Positions 25,898-37,420 of a stretch of 64,000 nucleotides of DNA are shown here, in pieces. The DNA is from Mesorhizobium huakuii (GTDB lineage: Bacteria; Pseudomonadota; Alphaproteobacteria; Rhizobiales; Rhizobiaceae). The first letter of the stretch is position 1. Each line of letters begins with the position of its first letter. Location: positions 6,010,001-6,074,000 of the forward strand of contig NZ_CP050296.1 of NCBI RefSeq assembly GCF_014189455.1, given 5' to 3'. The notes under the pieces were generated by a model. That model was not told the DNA's origin. It worked only from the letters and a program-made list of their open reading frames with translations, and made no database searches. A program made the position numbers and the translations under genes.

Positions 25898-25910
25898 GGG
25901 CTGGTCCTCA

Positions 25911-26490
25911 TCAGATGAACTGCGCGTTTTCGTCGGCGAGCGCGGATGCTTCCGATATGACCCAGGCAATCACCGCGATGATGCCTGCGGTCAGCAAGGT
26001 CAGCAGCGTGTCGCTGTCGAGACCGAGCGACAGCCGATGCTGGCCGGCCGGTGCGTCCAAACTCAGGAGAACGGACAGCGCCGCTCCCGAAACCGGTTTC
26101 CAGCAAGGCGGATGCCAACAGGCCGAGGCCAAAGTACCGCAAATTCCTGATGGCGTTCTGGCCGAAAAAGTCTCCGGTCGCAAAGGCCTGGAAGGCGCGT
26201 CGGGCTGCCATCAGCGCGAAAACGAGACAGGCGAGCGGTACGAACGAGATCGCGAATCCGGCCAGTCTTCGGCCGAGGCCAAGGCCGCTCAGCCATGCCT
26301 GAGGGATGTTGGCATCCGCCGCGACCGAGCCGGCGGAGGCGGTCAGCCAGTAGAACAGCAGACCGAGCGTCAGCAGTACCGCCAAGGCGACAAAGCATCG
26401 TGCCAGCACCAGACTGAGCAGTCGGACGCGTCTCAGCCTGGTCTGACGAGCGGGGTCTGGGGCCGAAGCCGTGATTGTGGGTTCAATCAT
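25911..26490 (-). pseudogene. DUF2975-like four-helix membrane protein, frameshifted
   Basis: One frame from 26490 gives three hydrophobic helices (LSLVLARCFVALAVLLTLGL; LAGFAISFVPLACLVFALMA; LRYFGLGLLASALL). The C-terminal part, with a LDAPAGQHRLSLGLDSDTLL stretch, the last helix LTLLTAGIIAVIAWVI and the tail ASALADENAQFI, lies in another frame ending at 25911. Removing one base from GGAAA at the coding-strand equivalent of 26097-26101 restores a protein of about 192 residues reading ALLEPVSGAALSVLLSL or ALLKPVSG. Function of the family is unknown. It may be a real lesion or a sequence error, as other single-base breaks occur in this window. Confidence 0.75.
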
Positions 26491-26513
26491 AATTGTCTCG
26501 CTTTGCGAAAAGA

Positions 26514-26534
26514 AATTATCGTTTTACAATAATT
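26514..26534. promoter_or_regulatory. AT-rich inverted repeat between divergent genes
   Basis: AATTAT (26514-26519) and ATAATT (26529-26534) face each other across 9 bp in the very AT-rich 97-bp gap between the DUF2975-like gene and the small exported protein. This is a plausible operator for the XRE regulator and would touch both divergent promoters. Confidence 0.3.
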
Positions 26535-26587
26535 ATTTTATGCATGATGATGATCGCTGTCAATGTCCGACTCAACAGGAGCTACCA

Positions 26588-26989
26588 ATGCCTTCCTTCA
26601 AACGCGAGACTGCCGTTGCTGCCATCGGATTCATGGCGGCGCTCGTGATGCCCTTTGCAGCCTACGCTCAGCCATCGACCGCGACAGGCCGGATATCCGT
26701 GGGGCAGGTGATGGAGATGATCGAAAAGGCCGATTCCAGCCCAATCGCCAGGCAAACGCTGGTCGCCTATGTCGCCGGGGTTGGTGAAGCCGCCGGCGCA
26801 ATTGTCGATACGATCGGCAACGGCTCACGCACCGTGTCCTGCCGGAAGTCCTTCAGTCTGGATACCGGCTCGGTGCGCGTCGCCCTCGAAGCCGGTGCAC
26901 CCCGTCAGGACAGCTGGTCGCAAACGCCGGCGACACCGCTGATCGTTGCCGATATGGTCAAGCGCGCCGGTTGCCGCGCAAAGGATTGA
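26588..26989 (+). CDS. Small exported protein, possibly Rap1a/Tai-like
   Basis: The 133-residue product starts at ATG 26588 behind CAGGAG. It has a clear signal peptide (positive start, hydrophobic AVAAIGFMAALVMPFAAYA, cleavage near residue 27). The mature part of about 106 residues contains a YVAGVGEAAGAIVD helix and two cysteines (SCRKSF and AGCRAKD) that could form a disulfide. The order of a YxxGV helix, central Cys and C-terminal Cys loosely matches the Rap1a/Tai immunity-like fold, but this is weak. It is divergently placed from the XRE/DUF2975 pair. Confidence 0.6.
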   Translation: MPSFKRETAVAAIGFMAALVMPFAAYAQPSTATGRISVGQVMEMIEKADSSPIARQTLVAYVAGVGEAAGAIVDTIGNGSRTVSCRKSFSLDTGSVRVALEAGAPRQDSWSQTPATPLIVADMVKRAGCRAKD

Positions 26990-27040
26990 TTCGAACCGGT
27001 CCTGGATCGCGATCGACAGCGGATCAACGAGCGGATTCGA

Positions 27041-27069
27041 AAGCCGTCGGCGCAAGCCGGCGGCTTTTT
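27041..27069 (+). terminator. Rho-independent terminator
   Basis: An 11-bp stem (27041-27051 with 27056-27066, one G-T pair) with a GCAA tetraloop runs into five T. It lies about 50 bp after the small exported protein gene. Confidence 0.8.
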
Positions 27070-27211
27070 CATTTACGACGACGTGTCGCGGTTGGTAGGA
27101 ACATTTTGAGCGAACTTGAATTTCGGACACCCGACAAGACCAGGTGCTTCCTCGCCGCAACCCTTAAGCGGCCACGTTGCGTGATTTGGCTCTCTTTGGA
27201 TCGGAAAAACG

Positions 27212-27877
27212 ATGAGCAAGAAAACCTGGGCTGCTGTCGACGACTACATCGTTGATGCCCTGTTCGAGGCAGATCCCGCCCTCGACGCTGTTCTGGCCGT
27301 CAACCGCGACCAGGGTTTGCCAGCGATCGACGTCTCGCCGGCGCAGGGCAAGCTGCTTTCGCTTCTTGCGCGCATTCAGGGCGCGAAGAAGGTTCTCGAA
27401 ATCGGCACGCTGGGGGGCTACTCCGCGATCTGGATGGCGCGAGCCTTGCCCATGGACGGCAAGATCGTGACGCTTGAACTCGATCCGCACCACGCCGGCG
27501 TCGCGCGGTCGAATTTCGAACGGGCAGGTGTGTCGGAACGGGTGGACCTGCGGGTCGGGCCGGCGCTTCAGTCGCTTGCCGCGCTAGGCGCAGAAAATGC
27601 CGGGCCGTTCGATCTCATCTTCATCGACGCCGACAAGCCGAACAACCCGAACTATCTGTCCTGGGCCATGCGGCTTTCGCGGCCGGGGACAGTGATCATC
27701 TGCGACAATGTCATCCGTGATGGCGCGGTGCTCGACGAGGGTGGCCATGACGCCAACGTCGTAGGCGCCCGGGCGGCATTCTCCTTCATCGGCGGCGACA
27801 GGCGTCTGGATGGCACCGCCATCCAGACGGTCGGCGCCAAGGGCTATGACGGCTTTGCCATTGCGATTGTCGAGTGA
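27212..27877 (+). CDS. SAM-dependent O-methyltransferase (caffeoyl-CoA/catechol type)
   Basis: The 221-residue protein shows the family motifs: KVLEIGTLGGYSAIWMARAL (SAM-binding motif I, near 69-88), GKIVTLELDP, FDLIFIDADKPNNPNYL (metal-binding acidic residues) and PGTVIICDNVIRDG with the conserved Asn. These enzymes methylate catechol-type hydroxyls using a divalent metal. The physiological substrate is not clear. It stands alone between a terminator and an intergenic repeat. Confidence 0.9.
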   Translation: MSKKTWAAVDDYIVDALFEADPALDAVLAVNRDQGLPAIDVSPAQGKLLSLLARIQGAKKVLEIGTLGGYSAIWMARALPMDGKIVTLELDPHHAGVARSNFERAGVSERVDLRVGPALQSLAALGAENAGPFDLIFIDADKPNNPNYLSWAMRLSRPGTVIICDNVIRDGAVLDEGGHDANVVGARAAFSFIGGDRRLDGTAIQTVGAKGYDGFAIAIVE

Positions 27878-27947
27878 AAACACACCGCTGATATCAGACC
27901 AACTCGGTCATGCTCACTTGTCATTGGCTGTTCACTTGACGACCGGC

Positions 27948-28106
27948 TTCCCCCAATCCGTCGCTGCTTCGCAGCGCCACCTTCCCCCTCCGGAGAGAAA
28001 GGAAGCCGCGTTGGGCGAGCATTGGCGGCAACAGGTACGCGCGCCCTTCCTCTACCCCGTCGATCGGGGGAGAGGTGGCTCGGCGTAGCCGAGACGGAGT
28101 GGGGGT
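27948..28106. repeat. Two inverted copies of a rhizobial intergenic palindrome
   Basis: Copy A (27948-28005, plus strand) and copy B (28106-28045, minus strand) share the pattern CCCCCAxTCCGTC, a hairpin of CGCTGCTTCGCAGCG or TCGGCTACGCCGA type, then GCCACCT and a CCCC..GGGG stem followed by GAGGAAG or AAGGAAG. They form a large inverted structure that fills the 284-bp gap between the methyltransferase and the oxidoreductase. The element type is familiar from Mesorhizobium intergenic regions. Confidence 0.6.
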
Positions 28107-28161
28107 CGACTGGCACGAGCGTACATTCCAGCCAGGTCCGCGATCCCGTCGCGTGCACAAA

Positions 28162-29088
28162 TCAATCGAAGAACGCCTCGACCACATTGCGCTTGCCGAG
28201 CATGAAGGCGTCGGCGACATGCTGCAGCGGCGCGAGATCGACGTCTGAGGTGCCGGCGCGCACGATCTCCGCGAAACGCTTGTAAAGCATCGGGTACTCC
28301 GCTTCCGGCTCCTCATGGACGATACGGCCGTCGATGGCGAGCTTCGAGCCGCCGCCGGAGAGCACCATCTTGCCCGCATCCGTCTCGGCCAGGATGTCCC
28401 AGCTTTGCGGTCCGGTTTGCAGCCAGTCGAGGTCCATTGTCACCGGCAATCCGTTCGAGGTGCGGAAGGTGACTTGCGCCGCGACTGGGGCGGCGCGGTT
28501 TTCCGGAAAATCGAGCACCGCCGAGGTGATGAACATCGCCGGCAGGATGTGGGTTGCGATCGACAGCGCGTTGATGCCGGGATCGAAGACACCGAAGCCG
28601 CCGGGCGCCCAGATCCAGTCCTGGTTCGGGTGCCAGCGACGCACATCTTCCTTCCAGACGATCGCTGCCGACCGGAGCCGGGTCGATGCGAGGAAGCTGC
28701 GCGCAGCCTCCACCGCCGGCGCATAGCGCGAGTGCCAGCTGGCAAACAGAGAGACGCCGTTTTTCGCGGCCAGCACCTTCAGGTCCTCGACCTCGCTGAC
28801 CGTGGCGCCCGGCGGCTTTTCCAGGAAGACATGCTTCTTCGCCTCGAGCGCGGTGCGTGCGGCATCGTAGCGGAATTGCGGCGGCATGCAGAGCGAGACG
28901 GCCTCAAGCTCCGGCACCGCATCGAGCATCGCTTCGATGGTGGGAAAATTCGGGATGCCGTCGACCTTGCCATGCCTGCTGGCAGCCGCGACGAGGCGAT
29001 AGTCCTGGTCTTTCGCCAGGGCCGGCAGGTGCTGGTCGCGGACGATCTTGCCGACGCCGACGATGCCTATCTTGATGGGCTGGGACAC
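28162..29088 (-). CDS. Gfo/Idh/MocA oxidoreductase, aldose 1-dehydrogenase-like
   Basis: The 308-residue product begins with the Rossmann motif IGIVGVGKIVRDQHLPAL and carries the catalytic-region motif LEKPPGATVSE (Lys of EKP) and ASWHSRYAP. The stretch WKEDVRRWHPNQDWIWAPGG followed by FGVFDPGINALSIATHILP is characteristic of the D-galactose/L-arabinose 1-dehydrogenase group, which oxidises aldoses to lactones with NAD(P). The GTG at 29088 is chosen because a GGAG lies 5-8 bp before it and homology starts at once; the longer upstream frame is not protein-like. Confidence 0.88.
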   Translation of the reverse strand: MSQPIKIGIVGVGKIVRDQHLPALAKDQDYRLVAAASRHGKVDGIPNFPTIEAMLDAVPELEAVSLCMPPQFRYDAARTALEAKKHVFLEKPPGATVSEVEDLKVLAAKNGVSLFASWHSRYAPAVEAARSFLASTRLRSAAIVWKEDVRRWHPNQDWIWAPGGFGVFDPGINALSIATHILPAMFITSAVLDFPENRAAPVAAQVTFRTSNGLPVTMDLDWLQTGPQSWDILAETDAGKMVLSGGGSKLAIDGRIVHEEPEAEYPMLYKRFAEIVRAGTSDVDLAPLQHVADAFMLGKRNVVEAFFD

Positions 29089-29153
29089 GGCCGCTCCGTC
29101 TGTTTGATGATGGTGAGCGTTTCTATCAGAACACTTGCCCCCGGCAAGTCGAG

Positions 29154-30266
29154 TCAGCCCCAGCTTTCCTCGAATTGCAGCGTCAGTTTTCCGCTCGCCA
29201 GAAAGGCCTCGATCGCTGGCTCGAAAGGCGAGGGGTCGAGGCCGTTGGCCGCCAGCCATTCATCCGAATAGTAGGTGTTGGCGTAGCGGTCGCCGGAATC
29301 GCAGATCAGCGTCACCAGCGAACCGGTCTTGCCGTGCTCGATCATGCGTGCCGCCTGAAAGCACATGGCGGTGAAGTTGGTGCCGGTCGAACCACCGACA
29401 CGACGGCCGAGCCGGCGCGACAACACTCGCATCGCCGCCAGCGATACGGCATCCGGCACCTGCAGCATGTGATCGATGACGCCTGGCACGAAGGACGGCT
29501 CCATGCGCGGCCGGCCAATGCCTTCGATCCGCGAAGGCTGCTCGCAGCGGCACTCGCGATCGTGCGTGGCAAAGCCTTCGAAGAAGGCGGAGCGCTCGAC
29601 ATCCGCCACCGACAGCCGCGTGGCGTGCTGCTTGTAGCGCAGGTATCGGCCGATCGTGGCGGTGGTGCCGCCCGTCCCGGCACTCATCACGATCCAGCTT
29701 GGGATGGGATGCCGCTCCTCGCGCATCTGTCCGAAGATGGAATCAGCGATGTTGTTGTTGCCGCGCCAGTCGGTGGCGCGTTCGGCATGGGTGAACTGGT
29801 CCATGAAATGGCCGCCAAGCCGTTCGGTGAGGTCGGCCGACTCAACATAGATGCGCCTGCCGTCGTCGATGAAATGGCAGTTGCCGCCATAGTGCTCGAT
29901 CGCGGCGATCTTTTCGCGTGACGTCGATCGGGGCATCACCGCATAGAACGGCACGCCGATCATGCGGGCGAAATACGCTTCCGACACCGCGGTCGAACCC
30001 GAAGAGGCCTCGACCACCGGCGTGCCTTCGCGGATCAGGCCATTGCACAGTGCATAGAGAAACAGCGAACGCGCCAGCCGGTGCTTCAGGCTGCCGGTAG
30101 GATGGGTGGATTCATCCTTGAGGTAGAAATCGATTCCCGACAGCGCCGGCAGGTCAAGTTTCCAGAGGTGCGTGTCGGCCGATCGGTGCTGGTCGGCCTC
30201 GATTGCAGCGACCGCCCGGTCGGCCCAGGCCCGGGATGCAGGTTCAACCGCTCTTGATCCGGCCAT
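29154..30266 (-). CDS. PLP-dependent cysteine synthase-family enzyme, Cds1-like desulfhydrase
   Basis: The 370-residue protein belongs to the fold-type II PLP enzymes. [13 protein letters not shown] carries the likely PLP Lys 61; [19 protein letters not shown] and [16 protein letters not shown] match the substrate and phosphate loops, and [14 protein letters not shown] closes the fold. Its length and the long central insert (near residues 215-250, [20 protein letters not shown]) suit the Cds1 type of L-cysteine desulfhydrase more than CysK. It would make sulfide, pyruvate and ammonia from cysteine; this is inferred from family likeness. It follows a small gene by 17 bp, probably as one transcript. 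Confidence 0.82.
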   Translation of the reverse strand: MAGSRAVEPASRAWADRAVAAIEADQHRSADTHLWKLDLPALSGIDFYLKDESTHPTGSLKHRLARSLFLYALCNGLIREGTPVVEASSGSTAVSEAYFARMIGVPFYAVMPRSTSREKIAAIEHYGGNCHFIDDGRRIYVESADLTERLGGHFMDQFTHAERATDWRGNNNIADSIFGQMREERHPIPSWIVMSAGTGGTTATIGRYLRYKQHATRLSVADVERSAFFEGFATHDRECRCEQPSRIEGIGRPRMEPSFVPGVIDHMLQVPDAVSLAAMRVLSRRLGRRVGGSTGTNFTAMCFQAARMIEHGKTGSLVTLICDSGDRYANTYYSDEWLAANGLDPSPFEPAIEAFLASGKLTLQFEESWG

Positions 30267-30283
30267 CGTCGGTGCCTTTGGTT

Positions 30284-30565
30284 TCAGATCGGCACGTCGA
30301 AGGTGACGATCGACACTTCGCCTTCGAGCGCACCCTGGAAGGCGGAGAGATGTGGCTCGTCGTCCGGCACGCCATCCATATCGCCGATCTGGTCGAGTTC
30401 AGCCTCGGCGTAACCTTCCGCCGCAAGCGATTCGAGGGCGCGGCGCACCGCCGAATCGTCGTCAGGAGCGACCAGCATCACATGCACGCCCTCCACTTTG
30501 CCGCCTTTGCGCTTCCACACCCGGCCGGTGATGATGGTGACCGGGCGCTCCTCATTGTCGTTCAC
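30284..30565 (-). CDS. Conserved small protein upstream of the PLP enzyme
   Basis: The 93-residue acidic protein starts at GTG 30565 with AGGAG seven bases upstream. It reads [20 protein letters not shown], then alternating beta/alpha segments ([20 protein letters not shown]) and an acidic loop [14 protein letters not shown] do not recognise the family. Its position 17 bp before the PLP enzyme implies co-expression. Confidence 0.7.
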   Translation of the reverse strand: MNDNEERPVTIITGRVWKRKGGKVEGVHVMLVAPDDDSAVRRALESLAAEGYAEAELDQIGDMDGVPDDEPHLSAFQGALEGEVSIVTFDVPI

Positions 30566-30793
30566 GGGCTGATCTCCTGTTTTTTGCCAAAGAGACTGGG
30601 TGGGCGAGGGGATTTGGGCTGCTCATGCGGACTTTTCGCATGAAGCATGGCTTTGCAACAGTCGAAAGCCATTCACTTTGCTAAAGGCTTGGCACTTTCT
30701 TCCTCGCACTTGCAAAACGGCGAAAGAAAATTACATGCGGTTTTCGCATAGCTGCCAAGCCCCGGCTTCGATGCAATATTTGCCACTCCGGGG

Positions 30794-30822
30794 TTGACGG
30801 TTCGCGGGCTTACGAGTAGAAG
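30794..30822 (+). promoter_or_regulatory. Candidate str-operon promoter
   Basis: TTGACG (30794-30799) and TAGAAG (30817-30822) are spaced by 17 bp, about 245 bp before rpsL. The -35 is a near-consensus match for the alphaproteobacterial housekeeping sigma. The rest of the 503-bp stretch 30566-31068 contains no gene; the part after the promoter would be a long untranslated leader. Confidence 0.5.
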
Positions 30823-31068
30823 CCGCCCAGTCAGAACCGATGTGAGGCTCTCCCTTCCGAAGCGACACGCTTTGGAGTTTGCCTCAAACAGGGTTCGTTT
30901 TACGAGCGAAAAGACATTTCCGGCGTGCACGAAGCGGCTTCCGCTTCCTCTGCCATTTGTTCGGGCAAGACCGCGAGGCGCGGTTTATGGCCCGAATTTG
31001 CGTATGGAAATGACGCTTTGAGCGGCCCTGACCGGGCGAGACACGGAATTGAGAGACAAGAGGGTTTA

Positions 31069-31440
31069 ATGCCTACCGTCAACCAGCTGATCCGCAAGCC
31101 GCGCATTGCGCCGGTGAAGCGCAACAAGGTCCCGGCCATGCAGCAGAACCCGCAGAAGCGGGGCGTCTGCACGCGCGTCTATACAACGACGCCGAAGAAG
31201 CCGAACTCGGCGCTGCGCAAGGTGGCCAAGATCCGCCTGACCAATGGTTTTGAAGTGATCGGGTACATCCCCGGCGAAGGTCACAACCTTCAGGAACACT
31301 CCGTGGTCATGATCCGCGGCGGCCGCGTCAAGGATCTTCCGGGCGTTCGCTACCACATCATCCGCGGCGTGCTCGACACGCAGGGCGTGAAGAACCGCAA
31401 GCAGCGCCGTTCGAAGTACGGCGCCAAGCGTCCGAAGTAA
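31069..31440 (+). CDS. rpsL: 30S ribosomal protein S12
   Basis: The 123-residue S12 begins at ATG 31069. The decoding-centre loops [12 protein letters not shown] and [13 protein letters not shown] keep the lysines and proline whose changes give streptomycin resistance, so the protein looks drug-sensitive. It is the first gene of the rpsL-rpsG-fusA-tuf cluster. Confidence 0.97.
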   Translation: MPTVNQLIRKPRIAPVKRNKVPAMQQNPQKRGVCTRVYTTTPKKPNSALRKVAKIRLTNGFEVIGYIPGEGHNLQEHSVVMIRGGRVKDLPGVRYHIIRGVLDTQGVKNRKQRRSKYGAKRPK

Positions 31441-31488
31441 GATTTTCCGGCCCTGGCGCTGTTTGAATGCGTCGGGCTACGAGATTGA

Positions 31489-31971
<483 letters not shown>

Positions 31972-32000
31972 AGCGCGAACAGGACTGAGAGGCAGCTACG

Positions 32001-34092
32001 ATGGCCCGCGAATACAAAATCGAAGACTACCGCAATTTCGGTATCATGGCGCATATTGACGCCGGCAAGACGACGACCACCGAGCGCGTCCTCTATTACA
32101 CGGGCAAGTCGCACAAGATCGGCGAAGTGCACGACGGCGCTGCCACCATGGACTGGATGGAGCAGGAGCAGGAACGCGGCATCACCATCACGTCCGCCGC
32201 CACCACGACCTTCTGGAAGGGCCGTGACGGCAAGATGCGCCGCTTCAACATCATCGACACCCCCCGGACACGTCGACTTCACCATTGAAGTCGAGCGTTC
32301 GCTGCGCGTGCTCGACGGCGCCATTGCGCTGCTTGACGCCAACGCCGGTGTCGAGCCGCAGACGGAAACCGTCTGGCGTCAGGCCGATAAGTACCGCGTG
32401 CCGCGCATGATCTTCTGCAACAAGATGGACAAGATCGGCGCCGACTTCTACCGCTCGGTCGAGATGATCGGCTCGCGCCTTGGTGCGCAGGCTGTCGTCA
32501 TGCAGCTGCCGATTGGTGCTGAGACCGAGTTCAAGGGCGTCGTCGACCTCGTCGAGATGAACGCGCTTGTCTGGCGCGACGAGACGCTGGGCGCTGCCTG
32601 GGACGTCGTCGAAATCCCGGCCGACCTTCAGGCTCGTGCTGAGGAATACCGCGAGAAGATGATCGAAGCCGCCGTCGAAATGGACGAGACGGCCCTCGAG
32701 AACTACCTCGAAGGCAAGATGCCGGGCAATGACGAGATCCGCTCGCTGATCCGCAAGGGCACGATCGCGGTCAAGTTCTTCCCGATGTTCTGCGGCTCGG
32801 CCTTCAAGAACAAGGGCGTGCAGCCGCTGCTCGACGCCGTCGTCGAATATTTGCCGTCGCCGGCCGACGTTCCCGCCATCAAGGGTGTCGATGCCAAGAC
32901 CGACGCCGAGATCGAGCGTCATGCGGTCGACGATGAGCCGCTGTCGATGCTCGCCTTCAAGATCATGAACGACCCGTTCGTCGGTTCGCTGACCTTCGCC
33001 CGCATCTATTCGGGCAAGCTCACCAAGGGCATCTCGGTCGACAACACCGTCAAGGGCAAGAAGGAGCGCATCGGCCGCATGCTGCAGATGCATGCGAATT
33101 CGCGCGCCGACGTTGAAGAAGCTTTCGCCGGCGACATCGTCGCTCTGGCTGGCCTCAAGGACACGACCACTGGCGACACGCTGTGCGATCCGCTGCATCC
33201 GGTCATCCTCGAGCGCATGGAATTCCCAGATCCGGTCATCCAGATCGCTATCGAGCCGAAGACCAAGAACGACCAGGAAAAGATGGGCCTCGCCCTTCAC
33301 CGCCTGGCTGCCGAGGATCCGTCCTTCCGCGTCAAGACCGACGAGGAAAGCGGCCAGACCATCATCTCGGGCATGGGCGAACTGCACCTCGACATCATCG
33401 TCGACCGCATGCGTCGCGAGTTCAAGGTCGAAGCCAATGTCGGCGCTCCGCAGGTGGCCTATCGCGAGACGATCACCCGCAAGCACGAGCAGGACTACAC
33501 GCACAAGAAGCAGACGGGCGGTACCGGCCAGTTCGCCCGCGTCAAGGTTATCTTCGAGCCGAACACGGAGAGCGAAGAGTTCGTCTTCGAATCCAAGATC
33601 GTCGGCGGCGCGGTGCCGAAGGAATACATTCCGGGTGTCGAAAAGGGCATCCAGAGCGTCATGGGCGCTGGTCCGTTCGCGGGTTTCCCGATGATCGGCG
33701 TCAGGGCGACGCTGATCGACGGCGCCTACCACGACGTCGACTCTTCGGTGCTGGCCTTCGAAATCGCGTCCCGTGCCTGCTTCCGTGAAGCCGCACCCAA
33801 GCTTGGCGTGCAGCTGCTCGAGCCGATCATGAAGGTCGAAGTCGTGACGCCGGAAGACTATGTCGGCAGCGTCATCGGCGACCTGAACGGCCGTCGTGGT
33901 CAGATCCAGGGCCAGGAAGCACGCGGCGTGGCCGTCGTCATCAACGCGATGGTGCCGCTCGCCAACATGTTCAAGTACGTCGACAACCTGCGCTCGATGA
34001 GCCAGGGCCGCGCGGCCTATACGATGCAGTTCGATCACTACGAGCCGGTCCCGACCGCGGTCGCTCAGGAAGTCCAGAAAAAATACGCGTAA
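32001..34092 (+). CDS. fusA: Elongation factor G, with a one-base frameshift in the G domain
   Basis: The gene starts at ATG 32001 ([20 protein letters not shown], with the P-loop AHIDAGKTT) and the rest of EF-G reads in a second frame to 34092. The break lies in the G3 motif: DTPGH is split because a run of six C at 32260-32265 replaces the five expected. Removing one C gives an uninterrupted 696-residue EF-G with [15 protein letters not shown] (G4) and all later domains. EF-G drives ribosomal translocation and is essential; a real break would be lethal unless another copy exists, so a sequence error is the simplest reading. As written the first frame ends at 32288. Confidence 0.93.
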
Positions 34093-34159
34093 CTCGAAAG
34101 AGCCGTCGCGGTAACGCAATTCAAAGCCCGCTTGGGCGAGCAGGAAATGGAGACATCAC

Positions 34160-35335
<1,176 letters not shown>

Positions 35336-35404
35336 TTTGGACTTAAACCGATCTGTCGCGGGCGCGGAAGTTGCCCGCGCCGCGCCAGAACAAGGAAGTG
35401 ACGC

Positions 35405-35713
35405 ATGAACGGACAGAATATCCGCATCCGCCTGAAGGCGTTTGATCACCGCGTGCTCGACGCCTCGACGAAGGAAATCGTGTCGACGGCCAAGCGCACC
35501 GGCGCAAACGTCCGCGGCCCCATTCCGCTGCCGACGCGGATCGAAAAGTTCACGGTGAACCGGTCGCCTCACGTCGACAAGAAGAGCCGCGAGCAGTTCG
35601 AGATGCGCACGCACAAGCGTCTGCTCGACATCGTCGATCCGACCCCGCAGACCGTCGATGCTTTGATGAAGCTCGATCTGGCCGCCGGCGTCGACGTCGA
35701 GATCAAGCTCTAA
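35405..35713 (+). CDS. rpsJ: 30S ribosomal protein S10 (NusE)
   Basis: The 102-residue S10 reads [20 protein letters not shown] and [20 protein letters not shown], both highly conserved. It opens the S10 cluster, 69 bp after tuf; the gap includes a GCGGGC/GCCCGC hairpin near 35356-35377. Besides its ribosomal place it contacts NusG in transcription coupling. Confidence 0.97.
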   Translation: MNGQNIRIRLKAFDHRVLDASTKEIVSTAKRTGANVRGPIPLPTRIEKFTVNRSPHVDKKSREQFEMRTHKRLLDIVDPTPQTVDALMKLDLAAGVDVEIKL

Positions 35714-35774
35714 GGGAATGAGAGCGCGGTAAGGGGCGGTGCCCCTGGCCCGGAACTCTAAAGGAATTGAACCG

Positions 35775-36488
35775 ATGCGTTCAGGTGTGATTGCAAAGAA
35801 GGTGGGAATGACCCGCATCTATAACGATGCCGGGGAACATGTTCCCGTCACCGTTCTCCAGATGGAGAACTGCCAGGTCGTGGCGCAGCGCACGCAGGAG
35901 AAGAATGGCTACACCGCCGTTCAGCTCGGCGTTGGCCTCGCCAAGGTGAAGAACACGTCGAAGGCGTTGCGCGGCCATTTCGCGACCGCTTCCGTCGAGC
36001 CGAAGGCGAAGGTTGCCGAGTTCCGCGTCTCCGCCGACAACATGATCGATGTCGGCGCCGAGATCACCGTCGAGCACTTCGTCGCCGGCCAGAAGGTCGA
36101 TGTGACGGGCACGACGATCGGCAAGGGTTTCCAGGGCGTCATCAAGCGTCACCACATGGGTGGTGGCCGCGCGACGCACGGTAACTCGGTCTCGCACCGT
36201 ACGCACGGCTCGACCGGCCAGCGCCAGGACCCCGGCAAGGTGTTCAAGGGCAAGAAGATGGCCGGCCACATGGGCGACACCCGCGTGACGACGCAGAACG
36301 TCGAGATCGTCTCGACCGATGCCGACCGCGGCCTGATCCTGATCCGCGGAGCGGTTCCCGGATCGAAGGGCGCCTGGATCCTGGTCCGCGATGCGGCCAA
36401 GGTGGCACTGCCGGCCAATGCGCCGAAGCCCGCCGCGATCCGCGCCGTTGCTAAGAACGAGGCTCCGGCCACAGAGGGAGCGGAATAA
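35775..36488 (+). CDS. rplC: 50S ribosomal protein L3
   Basis: The 237-residue protein begins at ATG 35775 ([18 protein letters not shown]), preceded by AAAGGAATTG. The [20 protein letters not shown] loop carries the glutamine that PrmB-type enzymes methylate. L3 initiates 50S assembly and approaches the peptidyl-transferase centre. The C-terminal Ala/Pro-rich tail is a lineage-typical extension. Its stop overlaps the start of rplD (TAATG). Confidence 0.96.
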   Translation: MRSGVIAKKVGMTRIYNDAGEHVPVTVLQMENCQVVAQRTQEKNGYTAVQLGVGLAKVKNTSKALRGHFATASVEPKAKVAEFRVSADNMIDVGAEITVEHFVAGQKVDVTGTTIGKGFQGVIKRHHMGGGRATHGNSVSHRTHGSTGQRQDPGKVFKGKKMAGHMGDTRVTTQNVEIVSTDADRGLILIRGAVPGSKGAWILVRDAAKVALPANAPKPAAIRAVAKNEAPATEGAE

Positions 36489-37108
36489 TGGATCTCAAGA
36501 TCACAACGCTTGGCGGCAAGGACGCCGGCAAGGTGAAACTCTCCGAGGAGATTTTCGGCCTTGATCCGCGCGAGGACATCCTGCAGCGCGTCGTGCGCTG
36601 GCAGCTTGCCAAGAAGCAGCAGGGCACGCACAAGGCCAAGGGCCGCGCCGAAATCGCGCGCACCGGTGCCAAGATGTACAAGCAGAAGGGTACGGGCCGC
36701 GCCCGTCACCATTCGGCACGCGCTCCGCAGTTCCGCGGCGGCGGCAAGGCCCACGGCCCGGTCGTCCGCAGCCACGAGCACGACCTGCCGAAGAAGGTGC
36801 GCGCTCTCGGCCTGAAGCATGCTCTCTCGGCCAAGGCCAAGAGCGCGTCGATCATCATCATCGACGAGCTGAAACTGACCGAGGCCAAGACCAAGGCGCT
36901 GATCGCGAATTTCGCGACGCTGGGCCTGAGCAACGCCCTGGTGATTGGTGGCGCCGAGCTTGACAAGAACTTCAAGCTGGCTGCGACCAACATTCCGAAC
37001 ATCGACGTGCTGCCCATCCAGGGCATCAACGTCTACGACATTCTGCGCCGCGGCACGCTGGTCCTTTCCAAGGCCGCCGTCGAGGCTCTCGAGGAGCGCT
37101 TTAAATGA
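36488..37108 (+). CDS. rplD: 50S ribosomal protein L4
   Basis: The 206-residue L4 has the long exit-tunnel loop around residues 45-95 ([20 protein letters not shown], then [13 protein letters not shown]). In enteric bacteria L4 also represses its own operon. It shares one base with the rplC stop and overlaps rplW by ATGA, so translation is tightly coupled. Confidence 0.96.
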   Translation: MDLKITTLGGKDAGKVKLSEEIFGLDPREDILQRVVRWQLAKKQQGTHKAKGRAEIARTGAKMYKQKGTGRARHHSARAPQFRGGGKAHGPVVRSHEHDLPKKVRALGLKHALSAKAKSASIIIIDELKLTEAKTKALIANFATLGLSNALVIGGAELDKNFKLAATNIPNIDVLPIQGINVYDILRRGTLVLSKAAVEALEERFK

Positions 37109-37398
37109 CCGACCTTCGTCACTACGACGTGATCGTCAGCCCGGCGATCACCGAAAAGTCGACCATGGCTTCCGAGCAGAACCAGGTCGTCTTCAACGTC
37201 GCCAAGAAGGCGTCGAAGCCGGAAATCAAGGCCGCCGTCGAAGCGCTGTTCGGCGTCAAGGTGATGGCCGTGAACACGCTTGTCCGCAAGGGCAAGATCA
37301 AGCGCTTCCGCGGCACGATCGGCCGCCAGAGCGACGTCAAGAAGGCGATTGTGACACTGGCCGACGGCCAGTCGATCGACGTCGCGACGGGTCTCTGA
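37105..37398 (+). CDS. rplW: 50S ribosomal protein L23
   Basis: The 97-residue L23 shows the family pattern [20 protein letters not shown] and [20 protein letters not shown]. It forms the docking site for signal recognition particle and trigger factor at the tunnel exit. Its start overlaps the rplD stop by four bases. Confidence 0.96.
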   Translation: MTDLRHYDVIVSPAITEKSTMASEQNQVVFNVAKKASKPEIKAAVEALFGVKVMAVNTLVRKGKIKRFRGTIGRQSDVKKAIVTLADGQSIDVATGL

Positions 37399-37420
37399 GC
37401 AAGGCCGCGAGGACAGAACA

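Noticed and set aside
32251..34119. Minus-strand open frame opposite fusA
   Set aside because: Shadow of the fusA coding sequence; no start signal or motif.
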